Source of the DNA: Mycobacteroides franklinii
Lineage (GTDB): Bacteria; Actinomycetota; Actinomycetes; Mycobacteriales; Mycobacteriaceae
Assembly: GCF_002013895.1 (NCBI RefSeq)
Contig: NZ_MAFQ01000020.1
Coordinates: 1 to 64,000 of the forward strand
Length of the DNA: 64,000 nucleotides
Reading direction: 5' to 3'
Part shown: one piece after another, positions 9,366 to 16,888 of the stretch
How the letters are laid out: every line of letters starts with the position of its first letter
How positions within the stretch are numbered: position 1 is the first letter of the stretch
The notes under the pieces: generated by a model
Told to the model about the DNA's origin: nothing
The model's input: only the letters and a program-made list of their open reading frames with translations
The model's database searches: none
Made by a program: the position numbers and the translations under genes

Positions 9366-9384
9366 TTAGGCTAGCCTAAGCTAA
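9366..9384. promoter_or_regulatory. Strong IdeR box between ESX-3 and siderophore-interacting gene
   Basis: TTAGGCTAGCCTAAGCTAA matches 17 of 19 positions of the DtxR/IdeR consensus by hand, the best such site in the window. It ends 28 bp before the ATG of the siderophore-interacting protein gene at 9413, so it is well placed to repress that gene when iron is plentiful. Confidence 0.85.
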
Positions 9385-9412
9385 TGGCGATGACCGAGGA
9401 ATCGAGAGTGCA

Positions 9413-10126
9413 ATGCCGAGCGCAGTGACGCAACCGACACGCGGATGGCAGGGCGCCGTTCTTAAATTGTTCCGGGTAGGGGACTATCAGCTAACTGTGA
9501 CGGGTCGACGCGAGCTAACCGACCACTATGTGAGGCTCAGCTTCTCGGCGGGCGGCCTGCTGCAGGGCCGCGATGTTCACCCCACCATGTGGATCCGGCT
9601 GTGGTTCTCGGACGGAGAGAAGCTGCATCAACGTGGGTACACGCTGGTCAGCCCCGATCCTGGGGCCGATACCGTCGATATCGAGTTCGCGTTGCACGAC
9701 GGTCTGGCCGCCAGTTGGGCACACGCGGCCCGAGTCGGAGACACGATCGAGGCGACGGTGCTGGGTAGCAATTTTGCGTTGCCGAACCCGGCTCCGCGTG
9801 GGTACGTCATCGTTGGTGATACCGCGTCGCTACCCGCCATCAACTCCCTGTTGGCCGCGATCGGGGACAGTCCCGCGACCGTGTTTCTGGAGGCCGCGCA
9901 CGAGAGCGACAAGACCCTGCCCGTCGGCCGGGACGTGGTCTGGGTGGACCGTCATGGCGAGCGGTCGCTGGTCGAGGTCGTGCGTGCGGCGGCCTTCGAC
10001 GCCTCGGGGTACTTCGGCTGGGTGGCGTGCGATACCCGGACCACTCGACAGATCGCCCAGGTCCTCAAGGATCACTTCGGCATTCCGCGCCGGTCGATGA
10101 AGGTCCAGGCCTACTGGATGGCCTAG
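9413..10126 (+). CDS. Siderophore-interacting FAD protein (SIP/ViuB family)
   Basis: Flavin-dependent ferric-siderophore reductase-like protein that would release iron from an imported ferri-siderophore in the cytoplasm. The 237 residues carry the SIP layout: an FAD-binding beta-barrel with the flavin motif R-G-Y-T-L-V, a G-D-T-A-S-L-P-A-I-N segment typical of the NAD(P)H-side domain, and a conserved C-terminal V-Q-A-Y-W aromatic end. The same domain forms the N-terminus of IrtA encoded at 32697-35294 (compare G-D-S-A-S-I-P-A-I-N), so the window has a stand-alone and a fused copy. An IdeR-like box lies directly upstream. Start ATG 9413. Confidence 0.9.
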   Translation: MPSAVTQPTRGWQGAVLKLFRVGDYQLTVTGRRELTDHYVRLSFSAGGLLQGRDVHPTMWIRLWFSDGEKLHQRGYTLVSPDPGADTVDIEFALHDGLAASWAHAARVGDTIEATVLGSNFALPNPAPRGYVIVGDTASLPAINSLLAAIGDSPATVFLEAAHESDKTLPVGRDVVWVDRHGERSLVEVVRAAAFDASGYFGWVACDTRTTRQIAQVLKDHFGIPRRSMKVQAYWMA

Positions 10127-10147
10127 TCGGCCCTGGGCTCGGCTGGT

Positions 10148-10459
10148 CTACGAGGCAAGCCGCAGATGGGGCATCTGCCGACCGGCGGTGTCCATGATCG
10201 TGGTGACGGTGCCAAACCGATCCGTGGCGCGTCGGCATAGTTCACGGAGCTGGCGGGGGTCGCTGGTGTCGGCCGCGATGGCCATCACCTGATCCGCGTC
10301 GTATCCGTGCAGCATCCTGGTCAGATCGGTTGCGTGCTTGCCACAGACGACGACCCGATGACCATTGCGCACCAGTATCTGGACGATCTGACGGCCGTTG
10401 GGGGCGTCGGCGTTCAGGACAACGACCACATCCTGGTCCGGGTTCGCGTGGCTTTGCAT
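10148..10459 (-). CDS. Short SDR-like Rossmann protein
   Basis: A 103-residue protein resembling only the N-terminal half of short-chain dehydrogenases. After a beta strand (V-V-V-V-L-N) comes a degenerate glycine-rich turn (A-D-A-P-N-G), then a second strand (H-R-V-V-V-C-G) and a late D-T-A-G in the place of the NNAG motif. The catalytic Ser-Tyr-Lys region is absent, so it is probably not an active dehydrogenase on its own; it could be a regulatory nucleotide-binding protein or a truncated SDR. It is convergent with the SIP gene, ends 22 bp after it, and has no clear ribosome-binding site. Confidence 0.55.
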   Translation of the reverse strand: MQSHANPDQDVVVVLNADAPNGRQIVQILVRNGHRVVVCGKHATDLTRMLHGYDADQVMAIAADTSDPRQLRELCRRATDRFGTVTTIMDTAGRQMPHLRLAS

Positions 10460-10558
10460 GTCTCCATTGAGCCAGCGATTCCTGGACCCCGGATGTGAGC
10501 GCCATGTGGATTCGTTGGGTGACCTCAGTGGTTGGTTGCATTCACGCCGAGTTCGCGA

Positions 10559-10600
10559 TTGTCAGGCCTTCGTTGTCAGGCCTTCGTTGTCAGGCCTTGG
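10559..10600. repeat. Three tandem 14-bp repeats spanning a stop codon
   Basis: Unit TTGTCAGGCCTTCG occurs three times in a row (10559, 10573, 10587), with one mismatch at the last base of the third copy. The third copy contains the TGA stop of the FAD monooxygenase (10590-10592). Because 14 is not a multiple of three, copy-number change would not simply extend the reading frame. Confidence 0.9.
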
Positions 10601-11747
10601 TGCGCTGCCGGTAGGACTCTGCCGCCTCCTGGAGCCCTTCCGGGGACTCCTCGCCCCAGGATCTCAGCATTGCGCGGTTGGCCAGCACCACATCGCGGGT
10701 GGCCTCGATCCGCTGGGACTCATAGTCGGCCAGTGCGCGTGTCGGGTCGTCGGGGGAGTCCGACAGTGCCCGTGCCAGCACGTGGGCATCGACAACCGAC
10801 TGCGACCCGCCATTGGCGCCCAAGGGGTACATGGGATGTGCGGCGTCGCCGAGCAGCGTGACGCGGCCAGTTCCCCAGTGGGGCAACGGATCGCGGTCGA
10901 CCATCGGGTATTCGACGATGTGCTCGCTACCGCGGACCATTCTGTCGAGGGCCAACCATCCGAAATCCCAGCCCGGGAAGTGCTCCAGCACCTCATCGGC
11001 GGTGACCGGGTCATTCCATCGTGCTCCTGCCGGGAGCTGCCCGGCAGGATTGGTGCGCGCGAGTGCCACCCAGTTCACGGTGCTCTCGCTGATGGGATAG
11101 GCGATCAGTTCGTGATCGGTGTCGTCGTGCGCGGCGATCATGGTCTTGCCGGTGAGGAAGGGGCCGACATCGGCCGCGCCACGCCACATCCGCACGCCCG
11201 ACCAGCGCAACGGGTCCACGGGATGCAGCTGCGCGCGTATCGCCGAGTTCACGCCGTCGGCGCCCACCAGAACGGCCCCTTCGACATCACCGTCGGCGGT
11301 GTGCACGCACACGCCAGTTCCGTCACTCTCGAAGCCGAGAACCCGGCTACCTGTCCGGACTGCTTGTGGGCCAATGCGTTCCCGCGCCGCGTCGAGCAGT
11401 AGGAGTTGCAACCGGCCGCGGTGCACCGAGATCTGCGGGTGGGCATACGCGCCCGCCAGGCCTCGCGGCTCGGTGTACAGCACGGTGCCACGCTTATCGC
11501 AGAAGCGGATCTCGGTGGTGGCGATGCCCATGCGGGTCAGCTGCTCACCCAACCCGAGCTCGGTAAGTACTCCGACCGCGTGCGGAAGCATGTTGATGCC
11601 GACGCCCAGCGGCTTCACCTCACGCGCACTCTCGAGCACCGCCACCTCGCATCCCGCCGCGTGCAGGGTCAGTGCTGACGCGAGTCCGCCGATACCCGCT
11701 CCGGCAATCACGATCGAGGTCTTGTCTGTGCTCATGTCGTCCAGCAT
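10590..11747 (-). CDS. FAD-dependent monooxygenase (PhzS/UbiH-like)
   Basis: Single-component aromatic hydroxylase-type flavoprotein of 385 residues. Seen: N-terminal dinucleotide motif G-A-G-I-G-G-L (GxGxxG), a central V-G-A-D-G-V-N (DG motif), and a C-terminal G-D-A-A-H-P-M-Y-P-L-G (GD motif that binds the FAD ribityl chain), in the family's usual order. The family hydroxylates aromatic or heteroaromatic acids with NAD(P)H and O2; the substrate cannot be read from sequence. It is divergent from a LysR regulator that very likely controls it. The start may be ATG 11747 or ATG 11735 (M-S-T-D-K-T); neither has a strong ribosome-binding site. The 3' end lies in a tandem repeat. Confidence 0.88.
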   Translation of the reverse strand: MLDDMSTDKTSIVIAGAGIGGLASALTLHAAGCEVAVLESAREVKPLGVGINMLPHAVGVLTELGLGEQLTRMGIATTEIRFCDKRGTVLYTEPRGLAGAYAHPQISVHRGRLQLLLLDAARERIGPQAVRTGSRVLGFESDGTGVCVHTADGDVEGAVLVGADGVNSAIRAQLHPVDPLRWSGVRMWRGAADVGPFLTGKTMIAAHDDTDHELIAYPISESTVNWVALARTNPAGQLPAGARWNDPVTADEVLEHFPGWDFGWLALDRMVRGSEHIVEYPMVDRDPLPHWGTGRVTLLGDAAHPMYPLGANGGSQSVVDAHVLARALSDSPDDPTRALADYESQRIEATRDVVLANRAMLRSWGEESPEGLQEAAESYRQRTKA

Positions 11748-11777
11748 CCGGCGATATTGATTAGAAGTCTAAGATCT

Positions 11778-11791
11778 GTTCATTAGTGAAC
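11778..11791. promoter_or_regulatory. Candidate LysR-type operator
   Basis: GTTCA-TTAG-TGAAC is a perfect interrupted palindrome midway between the divergent FAD monooxygenase and LysR genes. The placement suits an autoregulatory LTTR site; this is inference from position and symmetry. Confidence 0.5.
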
Positions 11792-11806
11792 CTATAATCA
11801 GTGCTT

Positions 11807-12676
11807 ATGGAATTGCACCAGCTGCGCTACCTGTTGGCCGTGGCGGACACGTCGAGTTTCACCAAGGCTGCCGCCGCGCTGCATGTCGCCCAACCAGGAG
11901 TGAGCGCACAGATCCGCCTCCTGGAACGCGAACTGGGACACGATGTGTTTGATCGATCGGGCCGCCAGGTCCGGCTCACCGATGCCGGCCAGGCGGTGAT
12001 TCCCTATGCGCGGGCAGCTCTTGCCGCGGTTGACGCCGTGCGCGAGGCGGCGGACGAGATTGGTGGACTGTTGCGCGGGCACATCGCGTTCGGAACCGTC
12101 ACGTCACACGGCGCCGACCTTTCCTCGTTGCTTGCGGCGTTCCACCGTGACTATCCGGCGATCACGATCACCCTCACCGAAGCGGGCCGCGACGAACTCG
12201 TCGCCGGGCTGCATGAGGGCCGGTTGGACGGTGCGATCGTGGCGCTGGGGGTGCACCCGATGGAGGGGTTGGGTTCGCAGGTGATCGATGATCAGCCCTT
12301 GGTGGCAGCGGTCGCCACCAACGATCCGTGGGTGAAGCGGCGCACGGTCACGTTGGAGAGGCTCTGTGAACGCCCTCTGGTCTGTCTGCCGGCGGGCAGC
12401 GGCGTGCGGTCCATCCTGGAGGGGGCGTGCCGGGCGGCGGGACTCGTCCCGAATGTGGCCTTTGAAGCGAGCTCGCCGCGAGTTCTCGTCAGTCTCGTCG
12501 AGCAGGGACTCGGTGTGGCAGTGGTGCCTGCCCCATACGTACGACACCGCGCCGGGGTGATGGCATTGGATATCCGGCCCGCGCTGCGGGGGAGGCTCGC
12601 ATTGGCCTGGCGCCTCGATGGTCCGCTCGGCCCGGCGGCACGTGTCTTCCTGGAGCGGGCCCGGGCCGTTCTCTGA
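11807..12676 (+). CDS. LysR-family transcriptional regulator
   Basis: LTTR of 289 residues with an N-terminal winged helix-turn-helix (M-E-L-H-Q-L-R-Y-L-L-A-V-A-D ... A-A-A-A-L-H-V-A-Q-P-G-V-S) and a C-terminal periplasmic-binding-like effector domain. ATG 11807 is preferred because it starts at the canonical MELxQLRYF-type N-terminus; an in-frame GTG six bases upstream would add two residues. It is divergent from the FAD monooxygenase with only ~60 bp between starts, the classic arrangement for regulator and target. The effector is likely an aromatic substrate or product, by family analogy only. Confidence 0.92.
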   Translation: MELHQLRYLLAVADTSSFTKAAAALHVAQPGVSAQIRLLERELGHDVFDRSGRQVRLTDAGQAVIPYARAALAAVDAVREAADEIGGLLRGHIAFGTVTSHGADLSSLLAAFHRDYPAITITLTEAGRDELVAGLHEGRLDGAIVALGVHPMEGLGSQVIDDQPLVAAVATNDPWVKRRTVTLERLCERPLVCLPAGSGVRSILEGACRAAGLVPNVAFEASSPRVLVSLVEQGLGVAVVPAPYVRHRAGVMALDIRPALRGRLALAWRLDGPLGPAARVFLERARAVL

Positions 12677-12880
12677 CTGTCGTTCCGATCACCCTGAATC
12701 CAATACGGCGCCCAGCCAGGCGGTGGCGCAATGGCAGGCCCGCGGCGGTGCGTAGCAGGTCGAGGGTGGTGTCGAGCGGCGCAATGGAACGGACCTGACA
12801 GATTTTCATTTCACCCGGCAGGTAGCCGCTGAGCAGGCCTTTAGCGTGTGGGCGAGGTCGATTCAGGTCAGGAGGACCCC

Positions 12881-13624
12881 GTGGCCGCTGCCGAGCCCAC
12901 GCCATTGCGCCGCCCGCGTGCCGATCAGGCGCGGTTGGTCGCCGACGTGTTGCGTCATCAGATTCACGCCGGGGCCTACGCCGACGGCGGTCTGCCGAGC
13001 GAGCAGGAGCTGGCCGCCGAGTTCTTCGTCTCGCGCAACACGGTCCGCGAAGCGCTCACCACGCTGAAGGAAGAGGGCCTGATCGAGCGCGGACCGCGAA
13101 CGGGTACCCATGTCGCGTTGCGCAAGTACGAACACGGCCTGGATGCGCTCCTCGGGCTCAAGGAAACCTTCAAGGGCTACGGCGAGGTGCGCAACGAGGT
13201 TCGCGTCATCCAGGAGGTCAACGCGCCCCCTGCTGTCGCGCACAGATTGCGGGTTGACCCGGGCGCGCGTGTGATCTTCATCGAGCGGTTGCGCTATCTC
13301 GGTGACCTACCGCTGAGCCTGGACAAGACCTATCTCACGCCGGGCGTGGGGGAGGCGGTCATCGAGCATCAGCTCGAGACCAACGACGTGTTCGCGTTGA
13401 TCGAACGCGTCACCGGACGCAGGTTGGGTTCGGCCAACCTCTCGCTGGAAGCCGTTGCGGCGGATTCACATTCGGCCGCGACGCTGCAGGTACCGGACAG
13501 TGCCCCGTTGCTGCTGCTGGAACGGCTCACCCATCTCGACGACGGGACTCCCGTCGACCTCGAGTACATCAGGATGCGTGGTGATCGAATCACCTTGCGC
13601 AGCAATCTATTAAGGGATATCTGA
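12881..13624 (+). CDS. GntR-family regulator with UTRA domain
   Basis: HutC-type GntR regulator of 247 residues: winged helix-turn-helix at residues ~15-80 (L-P-S-E-Q-E-L-A-A-E-F-F-V-S-R-N-T-V-R-E) and a UTRA ligand-binding domain after it (contexts V-I-F-I-E-R-L-R-Y and D-L-E-Y-I-R-M-R). GTG 12881 is chosen because AGGAGG sits just upstream (12870-12875); a GTG 33 bp earlier would add 11 residues without a better signal. It heads the operon with the ferredoxin, ABC importer and AprA-like flavoprotein, with 8 bp to the ferredoxin, so it probably senses the imported substrate or a metabolite. The 170 bp before it show no clear gene. Confidence 0.9.
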   Translation: MAAAEPTPLRRPRADQARLVADVLRHQIHAGAYADGGLPSEQELAAEFFVSRNTVREALTTLKEEGLIERGPRTGTHVALRKYEHGLDALLGLKETFKGYGEVRNEVRVIQEVNAPPAVAHRLRVDPGARVIFIERLRYLGDLPLSLDKTYLTPGVGEAVIEHQLETNDVFALIERVTGRRLGSANLSLEAVAADSHSAATLQVPDSAPLLLLERLTHLDDGTPVDLEYIRMRGDRITLRSNLLRDI

Positions 13625-13632
13625 GGATTCTC

Positions 13633-13860
13633 ATGACACTGGTCAACAACCGCATCGACGTACCGGTCACCATCGACGAATCGCTGTGTATCGAGGGCTG
13701 CACCCTGTGCGTGGATATCTGCCCGCTCGATTCGCTGGCCATCAATCCGGAAAACGGAAAGGCCTTCATGCACGTCGACGAGTGCTGGTACTGCGGGCCG
13801 TGCGCGGCGCGCTGTCCTACCGGTGCCGTCACCGTCAACATGCCCTATCTACTCCGCTAA
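13633..13860 (+). CDS. Two-cluster [4Fe-4S] ferredoxin (AprB-like)
   Basis: A 75-residue ferredoxin with two cysteine quartets: C-I-E-G-C-T-L-C-V-D-I-C-P (residues ~17-29) and C-W-Y-C-G-P-C-A-A-R-C-P (~55-66), each expected to hold one [4Fe-4S] cluster. The second motif and the preceding aromatic/acidic residues resemble the AprB subunit of adenylylsulfate reductase, although AprB is longer. It is encoded between the GntR regulator and the ABC transporter in the same operon as an AprA-like flavoprotein, so it is probably that enzyme's electron partner. AprB relation is inference from motif and neighbourhood. Confidence 0.92.
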   Translation: MTLVNNRIDVPVTIDESLCIEGCTLCVDICPLDSLAINPENGKAFMHVDECWYCGPCAARCPTGAVTVNMPYLLR

Positions 13861-13872
13861 GACAGGACACCC

Positions 13873-15270
13873 ATGAAGAGAACAGCCCTTCTCTGCTCCG
13901 TGCTTCTCGCCCTTGTCGCCGGCTGCTCCTTGGACTCCGGATCCGGTTCGGCCAACGAGGTGACGGTCGTCGTCGGATACCAGTCGAAGACCATCAACAC
14001 CGTCACCGCGGGCACCCTGCTGCGCGCCCAGGGCTATCTGGAAAAGCGGCTCGGCGAGGTCACCTCCCGAACCGGAACCAAGTACACCGTGCAGTGGGAG
14101 GACTACGACACCGGAGCCCCGATCACCGCACAGATGCTCGCCGAGAAGATCGACATCGGTTCGATGGGCGACTACCCGCTGTTGATCAACGGCTCTAAGA
14201 CCCAGGCCAATGACAAGGCGCGCACCGAGCTGGTGTCCATCACGGGTTACAACGCCAAGGGTGCGCTCAACATGGTTGTGGTGCCGCCGAATTCGCCGAT
14301 CACCGAGCTTCCTGAACTGAAGGACAAGAAGGTCTCGGCCAGTGTGGGCTCGGCAGGGCACGGCACGCTGGTGCGTGCTCTGCGCAATGACGGGCTGGAC
14401 CCGGCCAAGGATGTCGAGGTTCTCAACCAGCAGCCGCAGGTTGGCGCCTCTGCCCTGGAATCTGGCCAGGTGCAGGTGCTCTCGCAGTTCGTGGCCTGGC
14501 CGGGACTGCTGGTCTTCCAGAAGAAGGCCAAACTGCTCTACGACGGCGCCGCGTTGAATGTCCCGACTTTCCACGGCGTGGTGGTGCGCCGCGACTATGC
14601 CAAGCAGCATCCCGAGGTGCTCGACGCCTTCCTGCAGGCGCAGCTCGACGCCACCGATTTCATTCACGACAAGCCTCTTGACGCGGCCAGGATCGTAGCC
14701 GAGGGCAGCGGCCTGCCCCAGGAGGTGGTGTACCTCTACAACGGGCCCGGTGGCACGTCGTTCGACACCACCCTCAAGCCCTCGCTCATCGACGCGTTCA
14801 CAAGCGATGTGCCCTATCTGAAGTCGATAGGAGACTTTGCCGATCTGAACATCGACGAGTTCGTGCAAGACGGCCCACTGCGCCAGGCATACACATCTCG
14901 CGCGAAGAGTTACGACACCGAGTTGGCCGCCAAGGTCAATCCGCTGATACTGCACCCGGCAGGCGGGGCAGACCCGGAGCAGGCCGCCGAGATTTGGTTC
15001 GACGGCAAGGATTCCACGCAGGTGTACGGCACCGCACAGGAGCTGTTGAAAGCCGTCAACGCCGCCAACGCGGCCGGCCAGAAGGTCCGAGCCGCGTATG
15101 TCGCCGATACCGAACTGGGTACCCGCTGGTTCGCCGACCATGCCTGGTGGGTTCGGGATTCGGCTGGGCTGCATCCCTTCACGACCAGTTCGGGTGCCAC
15201 TCGATACGTCGGCGCACATCCGGGTGCCACACCCCTGGATTACCCGCAGGCACTAGCGGCCGCGTCATGA
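13873..15270 (+). CDS. ABC transporter substrate-binding lipoprotein (NitT/TauT type)
   Basis: Periplasm-facing binding lipoprotein of 465 residues. The signal peptide M-K-R-T-A-L-L-C-S-V-L-L-A-L-V-A-G-C gives a lipobox cysteine at residue 18. The mature part resembles SsuA/TauA-type proteins (G-S-M-G-D-Y-P-L-L, then V-G-S-A-G-H-G-T), which bind sulfonates, nitrate or related small anions. It is ~120 residues longer than typical SsuA, with an extra C-terminal region. The stop overlaps the permease start (ATGA). The 456-residue ORF on the opposite strand is a shadow. The substrate is unknown; an organosulfur compound is suggested only by the AprA/AprB-like genes in the operon. Confidence 0.9.
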   Translation: MKRTALLCSVLLALVAGCSLDSGSGSANEVTVVVGYQSKTINTVTAGTLLRAQGYLEKRLGEVTSRTGTKYTVQWEDYDTGAPITAQMLAEKIDIGSMGDYPLLINGSKTQANDKARTELVSITGYNAKGALNMVVVPPNSPITELPELKDKKVSASVGSAGHGTLVRALRNDGLDPAKDVEVLNQQPQVGASALESGQVQVLSQFVAWPGLLVFQKKAKLLYDGAALNVPTFHGVVVRRDYAKQHPEVLDAFLQAQLDATDFIHDKPLDAARIVAEGSGLPQEVVYLYNGPGGTSFDTTLKPSLIDAFTSDVPYLKSIGDFADLNIDEFVQDGPLRQAYTSRAKSYDTELAAKVNPLILHPAGGADPEQAAEIWFDGKDSTQVYGTAQELLKAVNAANAAGQKVRAAYVADTELGTRWFADHAWWVRDSAGLHPFTTSSGATRYVGAHPGATPLDYPQALAAAS

Positions 15271-16145
15271 GCAGCCTGCCCATCCTTGAGACTCGCCCGC
15301 GATCGGTTGCGGTCATCCCGGCCGAAGACCGGGTTAGTGCGGCGCTGCCTGCCCGGCGTTCGGGTTCGCGATATGTCGCCTGGGGTATCCGGGCATCCTC
15401 GGTCGCAGTCGTCGTGCTGCTCTGGCAGGTGTTGACGGTCAACAAGGTGCGCTTCGGATTGCGATTCGACACCCTGCCGACGGTCACGGAGATCGTCTCC
15501 GCGCTCACCAAGCGCGTCGGTACCGAACAGTATTGGCTGGACCTCGGCCAATCCACGATCCGTATCCTCACCGGCTTCGGTCTGGCCGCGGTGCTGGGTG
15601 TCATCACCGGTATCTGGCTGGGGCGTTCTCCACTGTTCGCCGACATCTTTGGTCCGCTCACCGAACTCGCACGCCCCATCCCCGCGATTGCGATTGTGCC
15701 CGTGGCCATTCTGTTGTTCCCCAGCGATGAGGCCGGGATCGTGTTCATCACCTTCCTCGCCGCGTATTTCCCGATCATGGTCAGTACACGGCACGCGGTG
15801 CGCGCCCTGCCGACGCTGTGGGAGGAATCGGTCCGAACCCTGGGCGGCAGCCGGTGGGACGTACTGCTGCGAGTGGTGCTGCCGGGGAGTCTCCCCGGAG
15901 TATTCGGCGGCCTATCCGTCGGGATCGGTGTCGCCTGGATCTGTGTGATCTCCGCCGAGATGATCTCGGGCCGTCTGGGAGTCGGCTACCGCACCTGGCA
16001 GTCGTACACGGTGTTGGCCTATCCGGATGTGTTCGTGGGAATCATCACCATCGGTGTGCTCGGATTCCTGACATCGGCCGCCGTCGAGCTGGTTGGCCGT
16101 CGTGTCACACGCTGGCTGCCCCGCGCGGAGGAGGCGCGCTCATGA
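15267..16145 (+). CDS. ABC transporter permease (SsuC/TauC type)
   Basis: Inner-membrane permease of 292 residues. It starts at the ATG overlapping the SBP stop (ATGA); a longer in-frame ORF upstream runs through the SBP gene and is not used. Residues ~40-60 form the first membrane helix, followed by a BPD_transp_1 domain with about five more helices. The EAA-type cytoplasmic loop that docks with the ATPase is seen around E-E-S-V-R-T-L-G-G-S-R-W-D. It forms the membrane path with the adjacent ATPase, whose start overlaps this gene's stop by 4 bp. Confidence 0.92.
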   Translation: MSSLPILETRPRSVAVIPAEDRVSAALPARRSGSRYVAWGIRASSVAVVVLLWQVLTVNKVRFGLRFDTLPTVTEIVSALTKRVGTEQYWLDLGQSTIRILTGFGLAAVLGVITGIWLGRSPLFADIFGPLTELARPIPAIAIVPVAILLFPSDEAGIVFITFLAAYFPIMVSTRHAVRALPTLWEESVRTLGGSRWDVLLRVVLPGSLPGVFGGLSVGIGVAWICVISAEMISGRLGVGYRTWQSYTVLAYPDVFVGIITIGVLGFLTSAAVELVGRRVTRWLPRAEEARS

Positions 16146-16888
16146 CACGCGCTTCCACCCTGGTTCTCGACGAGGTCCGGCTCGGTTACGGCGGACGCAC
16201 CGTCGTGGATCGCCTCAGCCTGACCGTGCGTCCCGCGGAAATACTGGTTCTCACCGGTCCGTCGGGATGCGGGAAGTCCACCGTGCTGCGTGCCCTGGCA
16301 GGGCTGCTCCCGCCCGACTCGGGCACCATCCGGGCCGACGGCGAGAAGGTCGTCACCACCTCGCGCGATCGCGCCATGGTTTTCCAGGACAACGCGTTAC
16401 TGCCTTGGCGCACAGTGCAATCGAATATCGATCTGGCGCTCAAGCTGGGCGGTGTGCCTCGCCAGGGGCGCCGCGAGGCGGTGCAGGCCTGGATCGACGA
16501 TGTCGGGCTGACCGGGTTCGAGGACTACCTGCCCAAGAGCCTCTCGGGCGGTATGCGTCAACGTGTCCAGCTGGCCCGCGGCCTGGCGGGAGCCCCCCGC
16601 GCAGTCATGATGGACGAGCCTTTCGGGGCATTGGATGCCCAGACCCGTGCCAGCATGCAACGCCTGCTCGTCGATACCTGGCGCACTCATCCCACCACCG
16701 TGGTGTTCGTGACCCACGATGTCGACGAAGCCCTGCTCTTGGGAGATCGCGTCGCGGTGCTGGGTCGAGCCGGCCAGCCGCTGCGGGCACTGCTGGATGT
16801 TCCCCAACCTCGCGATGCCGACGTCGATCGCGGCGCATTGCGCGCTGAAATCCTTGCGGCACTGAATCACACGGAGCTTGTTGCCTGA
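16142..16888 (+). CDS. ABC transporter ATP-binding protein (SsuB/TauB type)
   Basis: Nucleotide-binding subunit of 248 residues for the anion-type importer. Walker A G-P-S-G-C-G-K-S (~residue 40), Q-loop region V-F-Q-D-N-A-L-L-P-W, signature L-S-G-G-M-R-Q-R, Walker B A-V-M-M-D-E-P-F and switch histidine V-T-H-D are all present. L-L-P-W after the Q-loop and G-G-M-R-Q-R in the signature are typical of the nitrate/sulfonate/taurine subfamily. It starts at ATG 16142 overlapping the permease stop, and its TGA shares one base with the ATG of the next gene, so the unit is tightly coupled. Confidence 0.94.
   Translation: MTRASTLVLDEVRLGYGGRTVVDRLSLTVRPAEILVLTGPSGCGKSTVLRALAGLLPPDSGTIRADGEKVVTTSRDRAMVFQDNALLPWRTVQSNIDLALKLGGVPRQGRREAVQAWIDDVGLTGFEDYLPKSLSGGMRQRVQLARGLAGAPRAVMMDEPFGALDAQTRASMQRLLVDTWRTHPTTVVFVTHDVDEALLLGDRVAVLGRAGQPLRALLDVPQPRDADVDRGALRAEILAALNHTELVA

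Noticed and set aside
13849..15219. 456-codon minus-strand ORF opposite the ABC substrate-binding gene
   Set aside because: Antisense shadow caused by high GC at third positions; the plus strand encodes a recognisable lipoprotein with signal peptide, and the minus translation shows no domain.
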